Origin: Verrucomicrobiota bacterium
GTDB lineage: Bacteria > Verrucomicrobiota > Verrucomicrobiia > Opitutales > Seribacteraceae
Direction: 5' to 3'
DNA length: 64,000 nt
Assembly (NCBI GenBank): GCA_028343845.1
Contig: JAOLZO010000003.1
Location: 1 to 64,000, forward strand
The notes beneath the pieces are model-generated. The model was not told the origin of the DNA. It saw only the letters and a list, made by a program, of their open reading frames with translations, and made no database searches. Below, one piece after another: positions 27,509 to 37,394 of this stretch (positions within the stretch are counted from its first letter, which is position 1; each line of letters opens with the position of its first letter). Both the position numbers and the translations under genes were made by a program.

Positions 27509-30412
27509 ATGAACAAAATCCTTCTGTCGATTGCATTAACATCATTTGGTTATAATGCCTTTGGATCCGATCCCTCCGAGGATCTTCTGTCCAAAACCAG
27601 ACAACTTACCTTTGAGGGTGCGCGCTCCGGGGAGGGGTACTTCTCCCCAAGCGGCCAAAAGCTCGTCTATCAATCTGAAAACCATACCGGCAATCCCTTC
27701 TACCAAATTTACTTATTGGACCTAAGGTCCGGTGAAAACAAAATCGTTTCTACCGGAGTTGGAAAAACAACCTGCGCGTGGATTCACCCAAATGAAAAAC
27801 GGGTGCTTTTCTCTTCTACCCATTTGGACGTGAATGCAACGATGAAACAGGTTGCGGAATTAAAGGAGAGGGATAGCGGCAAAGCGCGCAAATACAGTTG
27901 GGATTACGACAGGCACTATGACTTGTTCGCCGTTGATACCGATTCTGGAAAATCTACGCGTCTTACGACCGCTGACGGTTACGACGCCGAAGGTTCCTAT
28001 TCGCCCGCAGGAGACAAAATAGTTTTTGCCTCCAACAGAAATGCTTATTCCAAGAAACTGTCCGTCAAGGAAATGGAAATCTTCGATAGGGATAAGTCCT
28101 ATTTCAACGACATTTACCTCATGAACTCGGACGGTACGGGCACCCGACAACTAACACGCTCTGACGGTTACGACGGCGGACCTTTTTTTAATAGCCAAGG
28201 CGATCAAATTTGCTGGAGAAGGTTTTCACCAAATGGTCATAAAGCTGAGATATTCAAGATGGATTTGGCATCCCAAACGGAAAAAAAATTAACCCGCCTC
28301 GATGCAATGTCCTGGGCCCCCTACTTCCATCCGTCCAACAAATACCTGATCTTTTCAACCAATCTTCACGGCTTCAACAATTTTGAACTATACGCCGTTG
28401 ACATTGAAGGTGAAAAACAGCCTGTGCGGGTCACCAATGCGGATGGATTCGACGGATTGCCGTGTTTTTCGCCAGACGGCAATACGCTATCTTGGACAAG
28501 CAACAGGACGAACGACAAAAAATCCCAAATCTTCATGGCAAGCTGGAATCACGAAGAAATGCTCAGGCGCCTCGATTTGGCAAAGGCTATTGAAAAAACA
28601 GACAATCCTGAGGATCCTCAGGCTTCGTCCGGGAAAACATCTCCGGAAATCGACAAGAGGGACGTACGCAAGCACCTGGAGTACCTTTGCTCTGACAAAA
28701 TGGAGGGGCGGATGACCGGATCACCAGGAAACCAAAAGGCATCTGCTTACGTTGCCGACTCCTTCAAATCATTCGGCATGGAGCCCTATTCGAAGTGGAG
28801 AGGGTGGTTTCAAGAGTTCCCGTTCTTCAATGCCGCAAGGTTATCGCCTTCATGCAAAATGGAGTTTTCGAGCGGCACAGATGGAGACAATGACCTAATG
28901 GCGCTGAAGAAGGATTGGGTGCCCATGTCCTTTAGCGATTCAGGCAACTCTACTATCAACGAGATTGTTTTTGCAGGTTATGGCATTCGTGCCAAAAAAT
29001 CCGGGGATTGGGACGAATATGACTCATACACCCATCTGGACGTTAAGGACAAGTGGGTGATGGTTCTGAGAAAATTACCAGTTGGTTGGAGTGATAAAAG
29101 AAAAGATTTCTTTTATCACCATTCGACCTTCAGAAAGAAAGCTTCCGTAGCGAGGGATCTCGGGGCGAAGGGGATCCTATTCGTTACTGATTTTGATCAA
29201 TCCGAAGACAAGCTTATCGAGTTCTCATCCGGCACGACAAACGAAACCATGTCGATTCAATCGATCATGATAACAAGAAGTGTGGCGACCAGAATCTTTC
29301 AAGCGCAACAAAGAGATTTCAAAAAAACCTGCGGTCGGCTTTCCACAGGAGATCTCCAAATGGGTTTCCCATTGAAAAAATCCGTTCTTAACCTAACCGT
29401 TTCCATACTCAGGAAAAAAGGCGTGGGTAGAAATACACTTGGTTGGATCCGTGCGAATGCGGGAAAGAGGAGCGAGAGAATCATAGTAATCGGAGCCCAT
29501 TTGGACCACATCGGATATGGCAAGGCAAGCTCTCGGGCAAAAAAATCCCAAAAGGGGAAAATGCATCCGGGCGCCGATGATAACGCTTCGGGAATCAGCG
29601 CCTTATTGGAAATTGCTGAATACCTTGTGGCTCTCCAGAAAAAAGGCCTGCTTAAAAGCAACTACGATATCCTTATCGCTGCATGGTCTGGAGAAGAAAT
29701 CGGCTTATTGGGATCTGCCCATTTCACACGGGAGCTAGGCTTAGGCAAAAACAAGGCCGGGCGAAGTAAAATCATTTCCTATTTGAACTTGGATATGGTC
29801 GGAAGATACAAGGATAAGCTGACTCTGCACGGAATCGGCTCTTCCCCTGCCTGGAAAAAGCTTATTCAACGGGCAAACATACCCGTCGGGCTGAACCTAA
29901 ACCTGCAGAAAGACAGTCACATTCCTACGGATACGACTTCTTTTTTCACAAAAGGGGTTCCGATCCTGAGTGCCTTTACAGGATTGCACGCCGACTATCA
30001 TTCACCGGCCGATACACCCGAGAAGATTAACTTTGAGGGAGTGGCTGATTGCGCCAAACTCTACGTCAGGCTGGTTGAAGGGGTGGCGCTCTTGGACAAT
30101 ATGGACTATGTCGCACAGGCACCCCCTCCAAAATCAAGAGGCAAACTGAGGGTTTATCTAGGAACTATTCCGGACTACTCTCAAACCGACAGCAAGGGGC
30201 TCCTTCTTTCAGGAGTCAGCAAAGGCGGGCCTGCCGATTTGGCAGGTTTGCAAAGCGAGGATCTTGTCATAGAGTTGGGAGGTAAGAAAGTAGAGACAAT
30301 TTACGACTACACGGACGCAATCAGCACTTTGACGGCAGGGCAGCAAAGTGGGGTAACTATTATTCGAAAAGGCAAAACCTTGCAGTTGAAGATCACTCCT
30401 TCTTCCCGCTAG
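27509..30412 (+). CDS. Secreted TolB-like propeller + M28 metallopeptidase + PDZ protein
   Basis: 967 residues with a signal peptide (MNKILLSIALTSFGYNAFGS). Residues about 25-360 contain repeated propeller blades of the TolB/WD40-like PD40 kind (YFSPSGQKLVYQSE, YSPAGDKIVFASNR, FSPDGNTLSWTSNR). A protease-associated-like region precedes the M28 zinc aminopeptidase domain (about 640-850): ligands His664 in GAHLDH, Asp690 in GADDNASG, Glu729-Glu730 in SGEEIG, Asp in LNLDMVGR, and a His in HADYHSPAD. A C-terminal PDZ domain (about 875-967) carries GGPADLAGLQSEDLVIELGG. It probably degrades peptides in the periplasm or outside the cell. It starts 94 nt after the AraC-PAS gene, which may regulate it. 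Confidence 0.93.
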   Translation: MNKILLSIALTSFGYNAFGSDPSEDLLSKTRQLTFEGARSGEGYFSPSGQKLVYQSENHTGNPFYQIYLLDLRSGENKIVSTGVGKTTCAWIHPNEKRVLFSSTHLDVNATMKQVAELKERDSGKARKYSWDYDRHYDLFAVDTDSGKSTRLTTADGYDAEGSYSPAGDKIVFASNRNAYSKKLSVKEMEIFDRDKSYFNDIYLMNSDGTGTRQLTRSDGYDGGPFFNSQGDQICWRRFSPNGHKAEIFKMDLASQTEKKLTRLDAMSWAPYFHPSNKYLIFSTNLHGFNNFELYAVDIEGEKQPVRVTNADGFDGLPCFSPDGNTLSWTSNRTNDKKSQIFMASWNHEEMLRRLDLAKAIEKTDNPEDPQASSGKTSPEIDKRDVRKHLEYLCSDKMEGRMTGSPGNQKASAYVADSFKSFGMEPYSKWRGWFQEFPFFNAARLSPSCKMEFSSGTDGDNDLMALKKDWVPMSFSDSGNSTINEIVFAGYGIRAKKSGDWDEYDSYTHLDVKDKWVMVLRKLPVGWSDKRKDFFYHHSTFRKKASVARDLGAKGILFVTDFDQSEDKLIEFSSGTTNETMSIQSIMITRSVATRIFQAQQRDFKKTCGRLSTGDLQMGFPLKKSVLNLTVSILRKKGVGRNTLGWIRANAGKRSERIIVIGAHLDHIGYGKASSRAKKSQKGKMHPGADDNASGISALLEIAEYLVALQKKGLLKSNYDILIAAWSGEEIGLLGSAHFTRELGLGKNKAGRSKIISYLNLDMVGRYKDKLTLHGIGSSPAWKKLIQRANIPVGLNLNLQKDSHIPTDTTSFFTKGVPILSAFTGLHADYHSPADTPEKINFEGVADCAKLYVRLVEGVALLDNMDYVAQAPPPKSRGKLRVYLGTIPDYSQTDSKGLLLSGVSKGGPADLAGLQSEDLVIELGGKKVETIYDYTDAISTLTAGQQSGVTIIRKGKTLQLKITPSSR

Positions 30413-30498
30413 GGATCAAAGGGTCGATATGACGCCCCGCGTGCTTGGAGGGGTTCCCTGTGGAGATAGGCTAAGTTGACCAAGCTCGGAATCGTCAG

Positions 30499-31287
30499 TC
30501 AAGGAGTCGGCTTAAGCGCATAACTTCCCGGACCCGACCCCTCGATTTTCTTATCCGCTCCTCCATCGACGGAAAACTTCAGGTTTTCAAGGGAGGAGCA
30601 CCAAAGACGAGAAGAAACCTTGAATTGAAGTTCCTGCTCCCACCCTTGCGCCAAATCCTTATACTCGTAGTTTCTCGAGCCTCCGCCCTCGTCAATGATG
30701 ATCAGCCTATCGATCGGACCTACGGCTACTACCCGGAGGGAATGCGTTTCGTTGGCCGATATAGGAGACGATGGACTCGGGTTCGTTTCCGTTATCGAGC
30801 CTCCAGTTTGTGGGGGCTGAACTGGGTGAGGCGCCTCATCAGAACCGCCTGCAAAGTAAGCCGCCAATGACACAATCACGACAACGACGAAAGCAAGCGC
30901 GGCAATCAGAACAGGCTTGCCTAGATTCGTAGAGTTGCCAATTCGGACTTCAGAAACAGGCTTTGCCGGAGAGGATACGCTTGAATAGTCGGAATTCTCG
31001 GAAGTTTCTGGCGAAGTCAAGGTGCCCAATGATTTTTTTTGCGTTCTGGTTGAGGAATTCCCCAACTCCAAGTCCAGATCCGCAAGCATTGCATCTTGAT
31101 CAAGGTCCAAGAAGCGAGAATAGAGTCGAATGAATCCGCGTAGATAAACCTCGGGGAGGTCTATGTCAAATTGCCCGGCTTCGAATGCGCTCAAATAATC
31201 ACCACGAATCTTAGTACTCTCGGATGCTTCCCTTATCGAAATCCCCTTTCGGTTTCTCGCCTCTTCCAATTTTTGTCCAATAGCCAT
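30499..31287 (-). CDS. RodZ-like helix-turn-helix membrane protein
   Basis: 262 residues in the RodZ layout: an N-terminal cytoplasmic Xre-type helix-turn-helix (about 5-70; LEEARNRKGISIREASESTKI, YLRGFIRLYSRFL), a Ser/Thr-rich linker, one transmembrane helix (about 126-148; VLIAALAFVVVVIVSLAAYFA), a Pro/Ser-rich periplasmic linker and a small C-terminal beta domain (about 185-262) like that of RodZ family proteins. RodZ links MreB to the cell-wall elongation machinery; similar proteins without that role exist, so the symbol is left blank. It lies 80 nt downstream of ftsK on the same strand. Confidence 0.85.
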   Translation of the reverse strand: MAIGQKLEEARNRKGISIREASESTKIRGDYLSAFEAGQFDIDLPEVYLRGFIRLYSRFLDLDQDAMLADLDLELGNSSTRTQKKSLGTLTSPETSENSDYSSVSSPAKPVSEVRIGNSTNLGKPVLIAALAFVVVVIVSLAAYFAGGSDEAPHPVQPPQTGGSITETNPSPSSPISANETHSLRVVAVGPIDRLIIIDEGGGSRNYEYKDLAQGWEQELQFKVSSRLWCSSLENLKFSVDGGADKKIEGSGPGSYALKPTP

Positions 31288-31367
31288 TTAAAGTATTAAA
31301 ATTATTATTAGAGATTTCATCGAGGATTCGATTTTTGCAAGCGGAGATTTCGATAATTCGAACATTC

Positions 31368-33986
31368 TTACAGATCCAGGAGGATTTCTCTCCCCTGCCC
31401 CGGGATGTCTGCACTTACGACACCGCGATCTTCCAATTCATCCATAATACGGGCGGCCCGGTTATATCCAATGCTTAGTTTTCTTTGCAAATTGGATGTA
31501 GACGCCCTCTTGGTCGTGCGAATGATTTCGATGGCTTTGCGGATCATTGGGTCCTCATCCGAATCTCCACCGTCACCAAGTATGTCTTCCTCTCCTGCGG
31601 ATTCTATTTGTTCACGAACCTCCTCGATAATTTGAGGCGGTCCGTTTATTTTCAGAAAATCAACAATGCCATTGATCTCATCATCGCTCACGAAGGCTCC
31701 CTGCGCCCGGGCAAAAGTAGGACTACCGGGAGGAATGAAGAGCATATCTCCCTTTCCGAGAAGGGCCTCCGCCCCCTTTGAATCAAGAATCGTCTGACTA
31801 TCCCGAAAGGATGCCACACGAAAGGAAATCCTGCTTGGCAGGTTTGCCTTGATCACACCGGTTATGACGTTTACGGAAGGTCGTTGGGTAGCGATGATCA
31901 AATGAATGCCGGCTGCTCTGGCAAGCTGGGCAAGACGAGCGATGCCCGTTTCGACATCAGCTTGAGCCACCATCATCAAGTCGGCAAGCTCGTCTATGAT
32001 GCAAACGATATAGGGTAGCTTGTTTTCAGGAATCTCCAAAACACCCTCGTCCCTGGGAACTTCAATCGTGGACAAAGCCGCCCTCTCCTCCGCAGTCATT
32101 TCAGCATCAAGCAACTGGGCCTTTTCCTTCTCCTCCTTGTCCTTGAGAATCTTTGCATTGAATCCGGCAATGTTTCTGACACCGACCTTGGAAAAAATCT
32201 GGTACCGTCGTTCCATCTCTATCAAGAGCCATTTGAGTGCGCCGGGAACTTTCTTTGGCTCGGTAACGACGGGAATGAGCATGTGAGGAAGATCATTGTA
32301 GACTTTCATCTCAACGATCTTCGGATCCACCATGATGAAACGGACGTCCTCTGGGCTGGAATAATAACAAAGCGAGGCAATGACGGCGTTAATACAGACC
32401 GTCTTACCGGATCCCGTAGAACCTGCAACAAGCAAGTGCGGCATCTTGGTCAAATCAGCTACCAACGGTTTCCCGCTCGCCTCTTTGCCTAGAACAATCG
32501 GGATTTCCGCGCCTGCGTCCACCCAAGCCTTGGATTCCAGTATCTCCTTAAGACAGACCGGCGCAGGCTTTGCATTGGGAACCTCTATGCCAACACAGCC
32601 CTTTCCCGGAACAGGTGCAAGAATCCTCACGCTCTCCGCTTTGAGGGCCATCGCCAAATTCTTGTCCAAGTTCGCTATTTTTTCGACTTTCACCCCGGGG
32701 GCAGGGTGAACGTCGTATCTTGTAATGACCGGACCCGTATGAACTTCACCAAGTTCGACATCAATCTTGAATTGAGCCAATGTCTCCTTAAGTCTTTTGG
32801 CTTTGATCATATGATCTTCGTCCGCGCTTGATTCTTCCTCGGGAGGATCCATAAGGAGGTCATGAGGGGGAAAATGATAGTCTCCCTTACGTTCCGGAAA
32901 CAAATCAACGGCCTTTTCAGGCTTTTCCGCCCGCACCACCTTGAAACCGTCCATGCCATCCGAGGTGTCAGCTTCTTCTATGGGTTGAGATGCCTCCGGT
33001 TCCTCCTTCGGCGCCTCATTATCTTCGCTTGAACTTTCGTCTGCCTCGGTTTCCTCGGGTTTACTTTCCTCTTGCGGTTCTTCCTTTGGCAAAGGTTTTT
33101 CTTTTTTTACTTTGGCTTTGGGCTTCTTATCCTCGCCAACTGAAGAATCATCCGTCTCCGGGGAGCTTTTTTGGAGAGAAACGTCCCCAAAGAGCAAATC
33201 ATCTTCCGACCCTTTCCCGAACCGAGGAAAGCTCCATCGCTTTTTTGATTTCTTTTCCGGCAGCTTTTCGGTCTTTTCCTCTTTCATCGGTTTTTCCGGC
33301 TTAACCTCCAGTGTGCTTTTCTCTCGCAAGCTTGCTGGGATTTTCTCCTTAACCTTCTTCCCGACCCCAACCAAAGCTCCGACAAACCTGAGCGGTTCCA
33401 TTGAAAAGTGAATGCATAGACAACCGATTAACAGGCATACCATCGAGATACTTGTACCCAACACGCCCATCCAAACTCGCAGAAAACCGCCTACGCTATC
33501 GTCAGGAACCGCTCGCATAGGAAGACCGGAGTAGAGAATGGCACCAATCGAACCGCCTGCTCCATGCTCATAAGAATTGGAAGGAAATATGGTTTGTTCC
33601 CCGACCGAAATCAATGAATGGTCTCGGATATTGGCAAGAACACTGATGGATACAATCGCAAGCGCTATGGTTGAAATTTTGCGCATTTTCTCCTTCGTTA
33701 CCGATTTTGTGGCAGCCAAAAAAGAAATCGTGGCGAACATCCACGGCAATAACCAAGCGGATAAGCCGAAAAGGCCAAATAAAGAACGGGCCAAACCAAC
33801 TCCGATTTCGCCTAATAGCGGAGATGAACCGGTCGGGGGTACGGAATGGTAATTGGAAGGATTGTAATCAATGAGCGAAATTAACAAAAGAAAGCTCATT
33901 ATGCCACTGACCACAGCAAGCCAGGGGTTTTTGCCCGGCGTCACGTCCCCCAAACCCTTGCCGGACTTAGACGCTGAATTCGCCAT
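31368..33986 (-). CDS. ftsK: DNA translocase FtsK/SpoIIIE
   Basis: ATP-driven DNA pump at the division septum that resolves the chromosome terminus. 872 residues: N-terminal membrane domain with about four helices (22-195), a long charged linker rich in Lys, Glu and Pro (about 210-395), then the motor. Walker A is GSTGSGKT (522-529), Walker B the IVCIIDELADLMM segment near 665-675, and the usual LARAAGIHLIIATQRPSVNVITG follows. The C-terminal winged-helix gamma domain (about 805-872; KRASTSNLQRKLSIGYNRAARIMD) recognises polar guide sequences. Divergent from manA (81 nt). Confidence 0.97.
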   Translation of the reverse strand: MANSASKSGKGLGDVTPGKNPWLAVVSGIMSFLLLISLIDYNPSNYHSVPPTGSSPLLGEIGVGLARSLFGLFGLSAWLLPWMFATISFLAATKSVTKEKMRKISTIALAIVSISVLANIRDHSLISVGEQTIFPSNSYEHGAGGSIGAILYSGLPMRAVPDDSVGGFLRVWMGVLGTSISMVCLLIGCLCIHFSMEPLRFVGALVGVGKKVKEKIPASLREKSTLEVKPEKPMKEEKTEKLPEKKSKKRWSFPRFGKGSEDDLLFGDVSLQKSSPETDDSSVGEDKKPKAKVKKEKPLPKEEPQEESKPEETEADESSSEDNEAPKEEPEASQPIEEADTSDGMDGFKVVRAEKPEKAVDLFPERKGDYHFPPHDLLMDPPEEESSADEDHMIKAKRLKETLAQFKIDVELGEVHTGPVITRYDVHPAPGVKVEKIANLDKNLAMALKAESVRILAPVPGKGCVGIEVPNAKPAPVCLKEILESKAWVDAGAEIPIVLGKEASGKPLVADLTKMPHLLVAGSTGSGKTVCINAVIASLCYYSSPEDVRFIMVDPKIVEMKVYNDLPHMLIPVVTEPKKVPGALKWLLIEMERRYQIFSKVGVRNIAGFNAKILKDKEEKEKAQLLDAEMTAEERAALSTIEVPRDEGVLEIPENKLPYIVCIIDELADLMMVAQADVETGIARLAQLARAAGIHLIIATQRPSVNVITGVIKANLPSRISFRVASFRDSQTILDSKGAEALLGKGDMLFIPPGSPTFARAQGAFVSDDEINGIVDFLKINGPPQIIEEVREQIESAGEEDILGDGGDSDEDPMIRKAIEIIRTTKRASTSNLQRKLSIGYNRAARIMDELEDRGVVSADIPGQGREILLDL

Positions 33987-34067
33987 CGCAACCTTCCGCC
34001 TTGATGTTACGATCTAACGCAAACATATTTCCACTTCACCCATAATCGTATAGAAAAGCAAATCATC

Positions 34068-35027
34068 ATGATTTTCAAGTTTGAACCGATATACAAGGAA
34101 AGGATTTGGGGCGGGTCCAAAATCAAGGATTTTTTGCAAAGAGAAATGCCGCTCGGCAACCATGTCGGAGAATCATGGGAGATCGTCGACCGGGAGAAGG
34201 ATAATTCCGTTATCGCGAATTCGAACTTCAAGGGCAAAACCCTTGCCGAAATGTTAGAATCCCAAGGAAAAAACGTCATGGGCCCCCGATGGGAAACAGG
34301 AAGCAGGTTCCCTTTGTTGGTCAAATGGTTGGACTGCTCGGAACGGTTGAGTTTGCAAGTCCATCCTCCGTCCGACATTGCCGAAACCTTCTCAGGCGAA
34401 CCCAAGACGGAGAACTGGTACGTAGCCGAAGCCTCCGAGGGTGCCGGTCTTTTTGCCGGACTTAAGAGAGGAACTTCCGCCGACTCATTCCGTCAGGCGC
34501 TTTCCCAAAAGGAAACCGAAAGTCTTTGTCACCGCATTTCCTCCCGAAAAGGGGACTCGCTTTTGGTTGAAAGCGGAAGGGTTCACGCCATTGATTCGGG
34601 CAACTTAATTCTCGAAATTCAGCAGAATTCTGATACAACCTACAGGGTTTACGATTGGGAGAGACTTGGGTTGGACGGCCGACCAAGAACCTTGCATGTC
34701 GAAGAATCAATGCAGTGTATTGATTTTAAGGATTACGAACCAACGCCAATTAGCACTATCACAAAGAAAGGCATCGAAACCATAGCCGAATCCAAGTTCT
34801 TTCGAATCAGAAAATTCAACCTCAATCAAAACGACTCATTCGATCTCAAGGGTCGCAATTCAGACACTCTCATGATCCACGCTCTCGAAGGAAGCTTACA
34901 GGCAAACGGCGAAGCTATTGAAAAAGGGGGTCAGGCACTTAGCCCTTATTCCTCAAACTGCACGGTCAACTGTTCTGAGAACACAAGCTTTTTGGTCACG
35001 GATCGTTTTTCCGATATAGTCAATTGA
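34068..35027 (+). CDS. manA: Mannose-6-phosphate isomerase, class I
   Basis: Interconverts mannose-6-phosphate and fructose-6-phosphate, linking glycolysis to mannose-containing polysaccharides. 319 residues, the short Bacillus-type form. Zinc ligands are in SLQVHP (Gln and His), PKTENWYV (Glu) and GRVHAID (His). The start MIFKFEPIYKERIWGGSKI is typical of the family. First gene of a plus-strand run manA-grpE-dnaJ-rfaE2-purN-prmA, though a 68-nt gap before grpE may hold a separate promoter. It may supply GDP-mannose precursors to the exopolysaccharide genes further along. Confidence 0.95.
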   Translation: MIFKFEPIYKERIWGGSKIKDFLQREMPLGNHVGESWEIVDREKDNSVIANSNFKGKTLAEMLESQGKNVMGPRWETGSRFPLLVKWLDCSERLSLQVHPPSDIAETFSGEPKTENWYVAEASEGAGLFAGLKRGTSADSFRQALSQKETESLCHRISSRKGDSLLVESGRVHAIDSGNLILEIQQNSDTTYRVYDWERLGLDGRPRTLHVEESMQCIDFKDYEPTPISTITKKGIETIAESKFFRIRKFNLNQNDSFDLKGRNSDTLMIHALEGSLQANGEAIEKGGQALSPYSSNCTVNCSENTSFLVTDRFSDIVN

Positions 35028-35095
35028 GCGACCATCCTTTACGTTCCCCATCAATGACGCCAGTTTTTGAACAATCTTAAATTCTCTCACAAATA

Positions 35096-35683
35096 ATGGA
35101 CAAAGAAGAAAACAACACCGACCCGGAAGAACCGATCGCAAAAGATGAAGGCGAGCAAGAAGATGCAACGCCTGAAGAGGAGAACGAGGAATCCGTTACG
35201 AGATTACAAACAAAATTAAATGATGCATACGGAAAGCAAGACGACTTGAAGAGCAAATATCTTCGGGCGGTTGCAGACTTGGAAAACCTAAGGAAAAGAT
35301 CAATTCGGGATCGTGAAGACGCCGTTCAAAGAATCCGCACCCAAGTCATCGGCGATCTTCTTCCATCGCTTGATGCTTTCCAGTTAGGGTTTGCAGAAGC
35401 TAAAAAACATGAGGAGGCGGCAAAATTTGTGGAAGGTTTCTCCATGGCTGTCTCCCTGATGGAGACGACTTTGTCCGAATACGGTTTGGCCGTCATCGAT
35501 CCGCAAGGTGATGAGTTCGACGCAAAATACCACGAAGCCATCGGTTATGAAGAGCAACCTGATTGCGAGGAGGGTAGCGTTATCAGAACCATACGCATTG
35601 GCTATAGAATTGGAGAACAACTCCTTAGGCCTGCAACGGTAATTTTGGCCAAGGAGTCAGCAGCTAGTGATGAATCAGAATAG
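35096..35683 (+). CDS. grpE: Nucleotide exchange factor GrpE
   Basis: Releases ADP from DnaK. 195 residues: an acidic disordered start (about 1-40, rich in Glu), a long dimerising helix (about 40-95; KYLRAVADLENLRKRSIRDREDA), and the C-terminal beta-wing domain (PQGDEFDAKYHEAIGYEEQ; VIRTIRIGYRIGEQLLRPATVILA). Placed 37 nt before dnaJ. dnaK is not in the window. No CIRCE element is visible upstream. Confidence 0.96.
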   Translation: MDKEENNTDPEEPIAKDEGEQEDATPEEENEESVTRLQTKLNDAYGKQDDLKSKYLRAVADLENLRKRSIRDREDAVQRIRTQVIGDLLPSLDAFQLGFAEAKKHEEAAKFVEGFSMAVSLMETTLSEYGLAVIDPQGDEFDAKYHEAIGYEEQPDCEEGSVIRTIRIGYRIGEQLLRPATVILAKESAASDESE

Positions 35684-35720
35684 CTGGTCAAAAGGGATTT
35701 CCTTAGGATAAAGGCTTAAC

Positions 35721-36872
35721 ATGGCAGAAAAAGACTATTATGAGGTGCTCGGGGTCGAGCGCTCCGCAAGCGAAGACGATATCAAAAAAGCTTACCGGAA
35801 ACTTGCCATAAAATATCATCCGGACAAAAACCCCGGGGATAAGGAGGCTGAAGAAAAATTCAAGGAAATTTCAGCGGCATTCGAGGTACTCAAGGATAGC
35901 GACAAGAAAAGAAAGTACGACCAATTTGGTCATGACGCCTTTCGTGGGGGTGCCGCAGGCGGAGGGGGTGTCGACCCCTTTGATCTTTTTCGAGATGCAT
36001 TCGGGGGCGGTGGAGGCGGAGGCTTTGGGAGTATTTTCGAGGATTTTTTTGGCGGAGGCTCACCAGCGGGTGGAAGTCCAGAACACCAACGGGGTAGAGA
36101 TCTAAGGGTAAGCGTAGAAATATCACTGGCCCAAGCAGCCTCAGGTGTTGAGAAGGAAATAAAATACCAACATTACGCAGAATGTTCAACCTGCGCCGGC
36201 AGTGGCGCCGCATCCGGTTCGGGGAACGTCATGTGCTCAACCTGCGGAGGCATTGGTCAGGTTGCATCCAATCAAGGGTTTATCAGCATTCGACGCACAT
36301 GCCCGACATGCAGTGGCTCAGGAGTCACCATTGAAGATCCCTGCTTGAGCTGCAAAGGGGAAGGGCGCAAAAAAGCTCCCACAAATATCAAGGTAAACAT
36401 ACCCAAGGGTGTGGCGGATGGTAACAGGTTGTGCTCCCGGGGCAGAGGCGACGCCGGTCCGAGAGGCGGTCCGAATGGGGATCTCTACGTCGATGTCAGA
36501 ATCAAACAACATGCCTTTTTTGAAAGAGATGAGGACGATCTTTTTCATGAAATGATGATCCCCTTCACCCTCGCCACTCTGGGAGGCACGGTACAAGTGC
36601 CCACGCTTGACGGAAAAGTATCCTTGAAGATACCTCCCGGAACTCCCTCGAACAAGACCTTTCGCATTAAGAACAAGGGTATGCCTAACTTGAGATCCCC
36701 ATCAAGAATGGGCGATCTTTACGCAAGAGTAATCATACAAGTTCCGGAAAAGCTTTCGAAGGAGCAAAGGGAGAAACTCGTAGAATTCGGACAATCCTGT
36801 GGAGAAAAAGACTTGTCTGCCGAGGAAGGCTTCATGGGCAAGGCCAAACGTTTTTTTGACGGTGAAAATTAA
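35721..36872 (+). CDS. dnaJ: Chaperone DnaJ
   Basis: Hsp40 co-chaperone of DnaK. 383 residues with all parts of a type I DnaJ: J domain (4-68) with the HPD motif ([10 protein letters not shown]), Gly/Phe-rich linker (about 75-120), a zinc-finger domain with four CxxCxGxG repeats ([32 protein letters not shown]) and the C-terminal substrate-binding beta domains. It follows grpE by 37 nt and precedes rfaE2 by 14 nt. Confidence 0.98.
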   Translation: MAEKDYYEVLGVERSASEDDIKKAYRKLAIKYHPDKNPGDKEAEEKFKEISAAFEVLKDSDKKRKYDQFGHDAFRGGAAGGGGVDPFDLFRDAFGGGGGGGFGSIFEDFFGGGSPAGGSPEHQRGRDLRVSVEISLAQAASGVEKEIKYQHYAECSTCAGSGAASGSGNVMCSTCGGIGQVASNQGFISIRRTCPTCSGSGVTIEDPCLSCKGEGRKKAPTNIKVNIPKGVADGNRLCSRGRGDAGPRGGPNGDLYVDVRIKQHAFFERDEDDLFHEMMIPFTLATLGGTVQVPTLDGKVSLKIPPGTPSNKTFRIKNKGMPNLRSPSRMGDLYARVIIQVPEKLSKEQREKLVEFGQSCGEKDLSAEEGFMGKAKRFFDGEN

Positions 36873-36886
36873 AAGGATGACCTAAA

Positions 36887-37387
36887 GTGAGCATCACTCG
36901 CTCAGCTATCACTTCCCTAAAGGAGGCTATTTCCTTCCGCCAGAAAGTTCGTGAATCGGGCAAGAGCTTTGTGCTTACCAATGGATGCTTTGACCTTTTG
37001 CATTGTGGCCACGCATACAGCTTGCAAGAAGCTTCGAAATATGGGGATCATCTTTGGGTAGCCATGAATTCAGATGCGAGCGTGCACAAGCTAAAGGGAA
37101 CGGAACGTCCGATTATCCCCGAAGACCAGAGGGCTTATCTGCTCGATTCATTATCTTGCGTCTCAGGGGTTACGCTATTTGAAAACGAAAGATTGACACA
37201 AGAGATCCTGGCTCTGGAACCGGACGTTTACGTCAAGGCAAGCGACTATACGGAAGATTCCATTAATCCGGAAGAGAAAGAGGCTCTGTTGTCCGTGAAC
37301 GCTACTTTGCAGTTCGTTCCCTTTCTGCCTGGGAACAGCACGTCCTCCCTGATCAAAAGAATTCAATCCCGGTCAAACAAAGGCTAG
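36887..37387 (+). CDS. rfaE2: RfaE domain II-type adenylyltransferase (heptose-1-phosphate)
   Basis: 166-residue cytidylyltransferase-fold enzyme with GTG start. TNGCFDLLHCGHAYSLQEA carries the HxGH motif, and GNSTSSLIKRI near the end is the conserved nucleotide-site signature. It matches the stand-alone second domain of HldE/RfaE, which makes ADP-heptose for LPS cores; stand-alone forms are common in bacteria lacking the fused enzyme. Sits 14 nt after dnaJ and 7 nt before purN. A related adenylyltransferase role cannot be excluded. Confidence 0.88.
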   Translation: MSITRSAITSLKEAISFRQKVRESGKSFVLTNGCFDLLHCGHAYSLQEASKYGDHLWVAMNSDASVHKLKGTERPIIPEDQRAYLLDSLSCVSGVTLFENERLTQEILALEPDVYVKASDYTEDSINPEEKEALLSVNATLQFVPFLPGNSTSSLIKRIQSRSNKG

Positions 37388-37394
37388 AAAGCTC

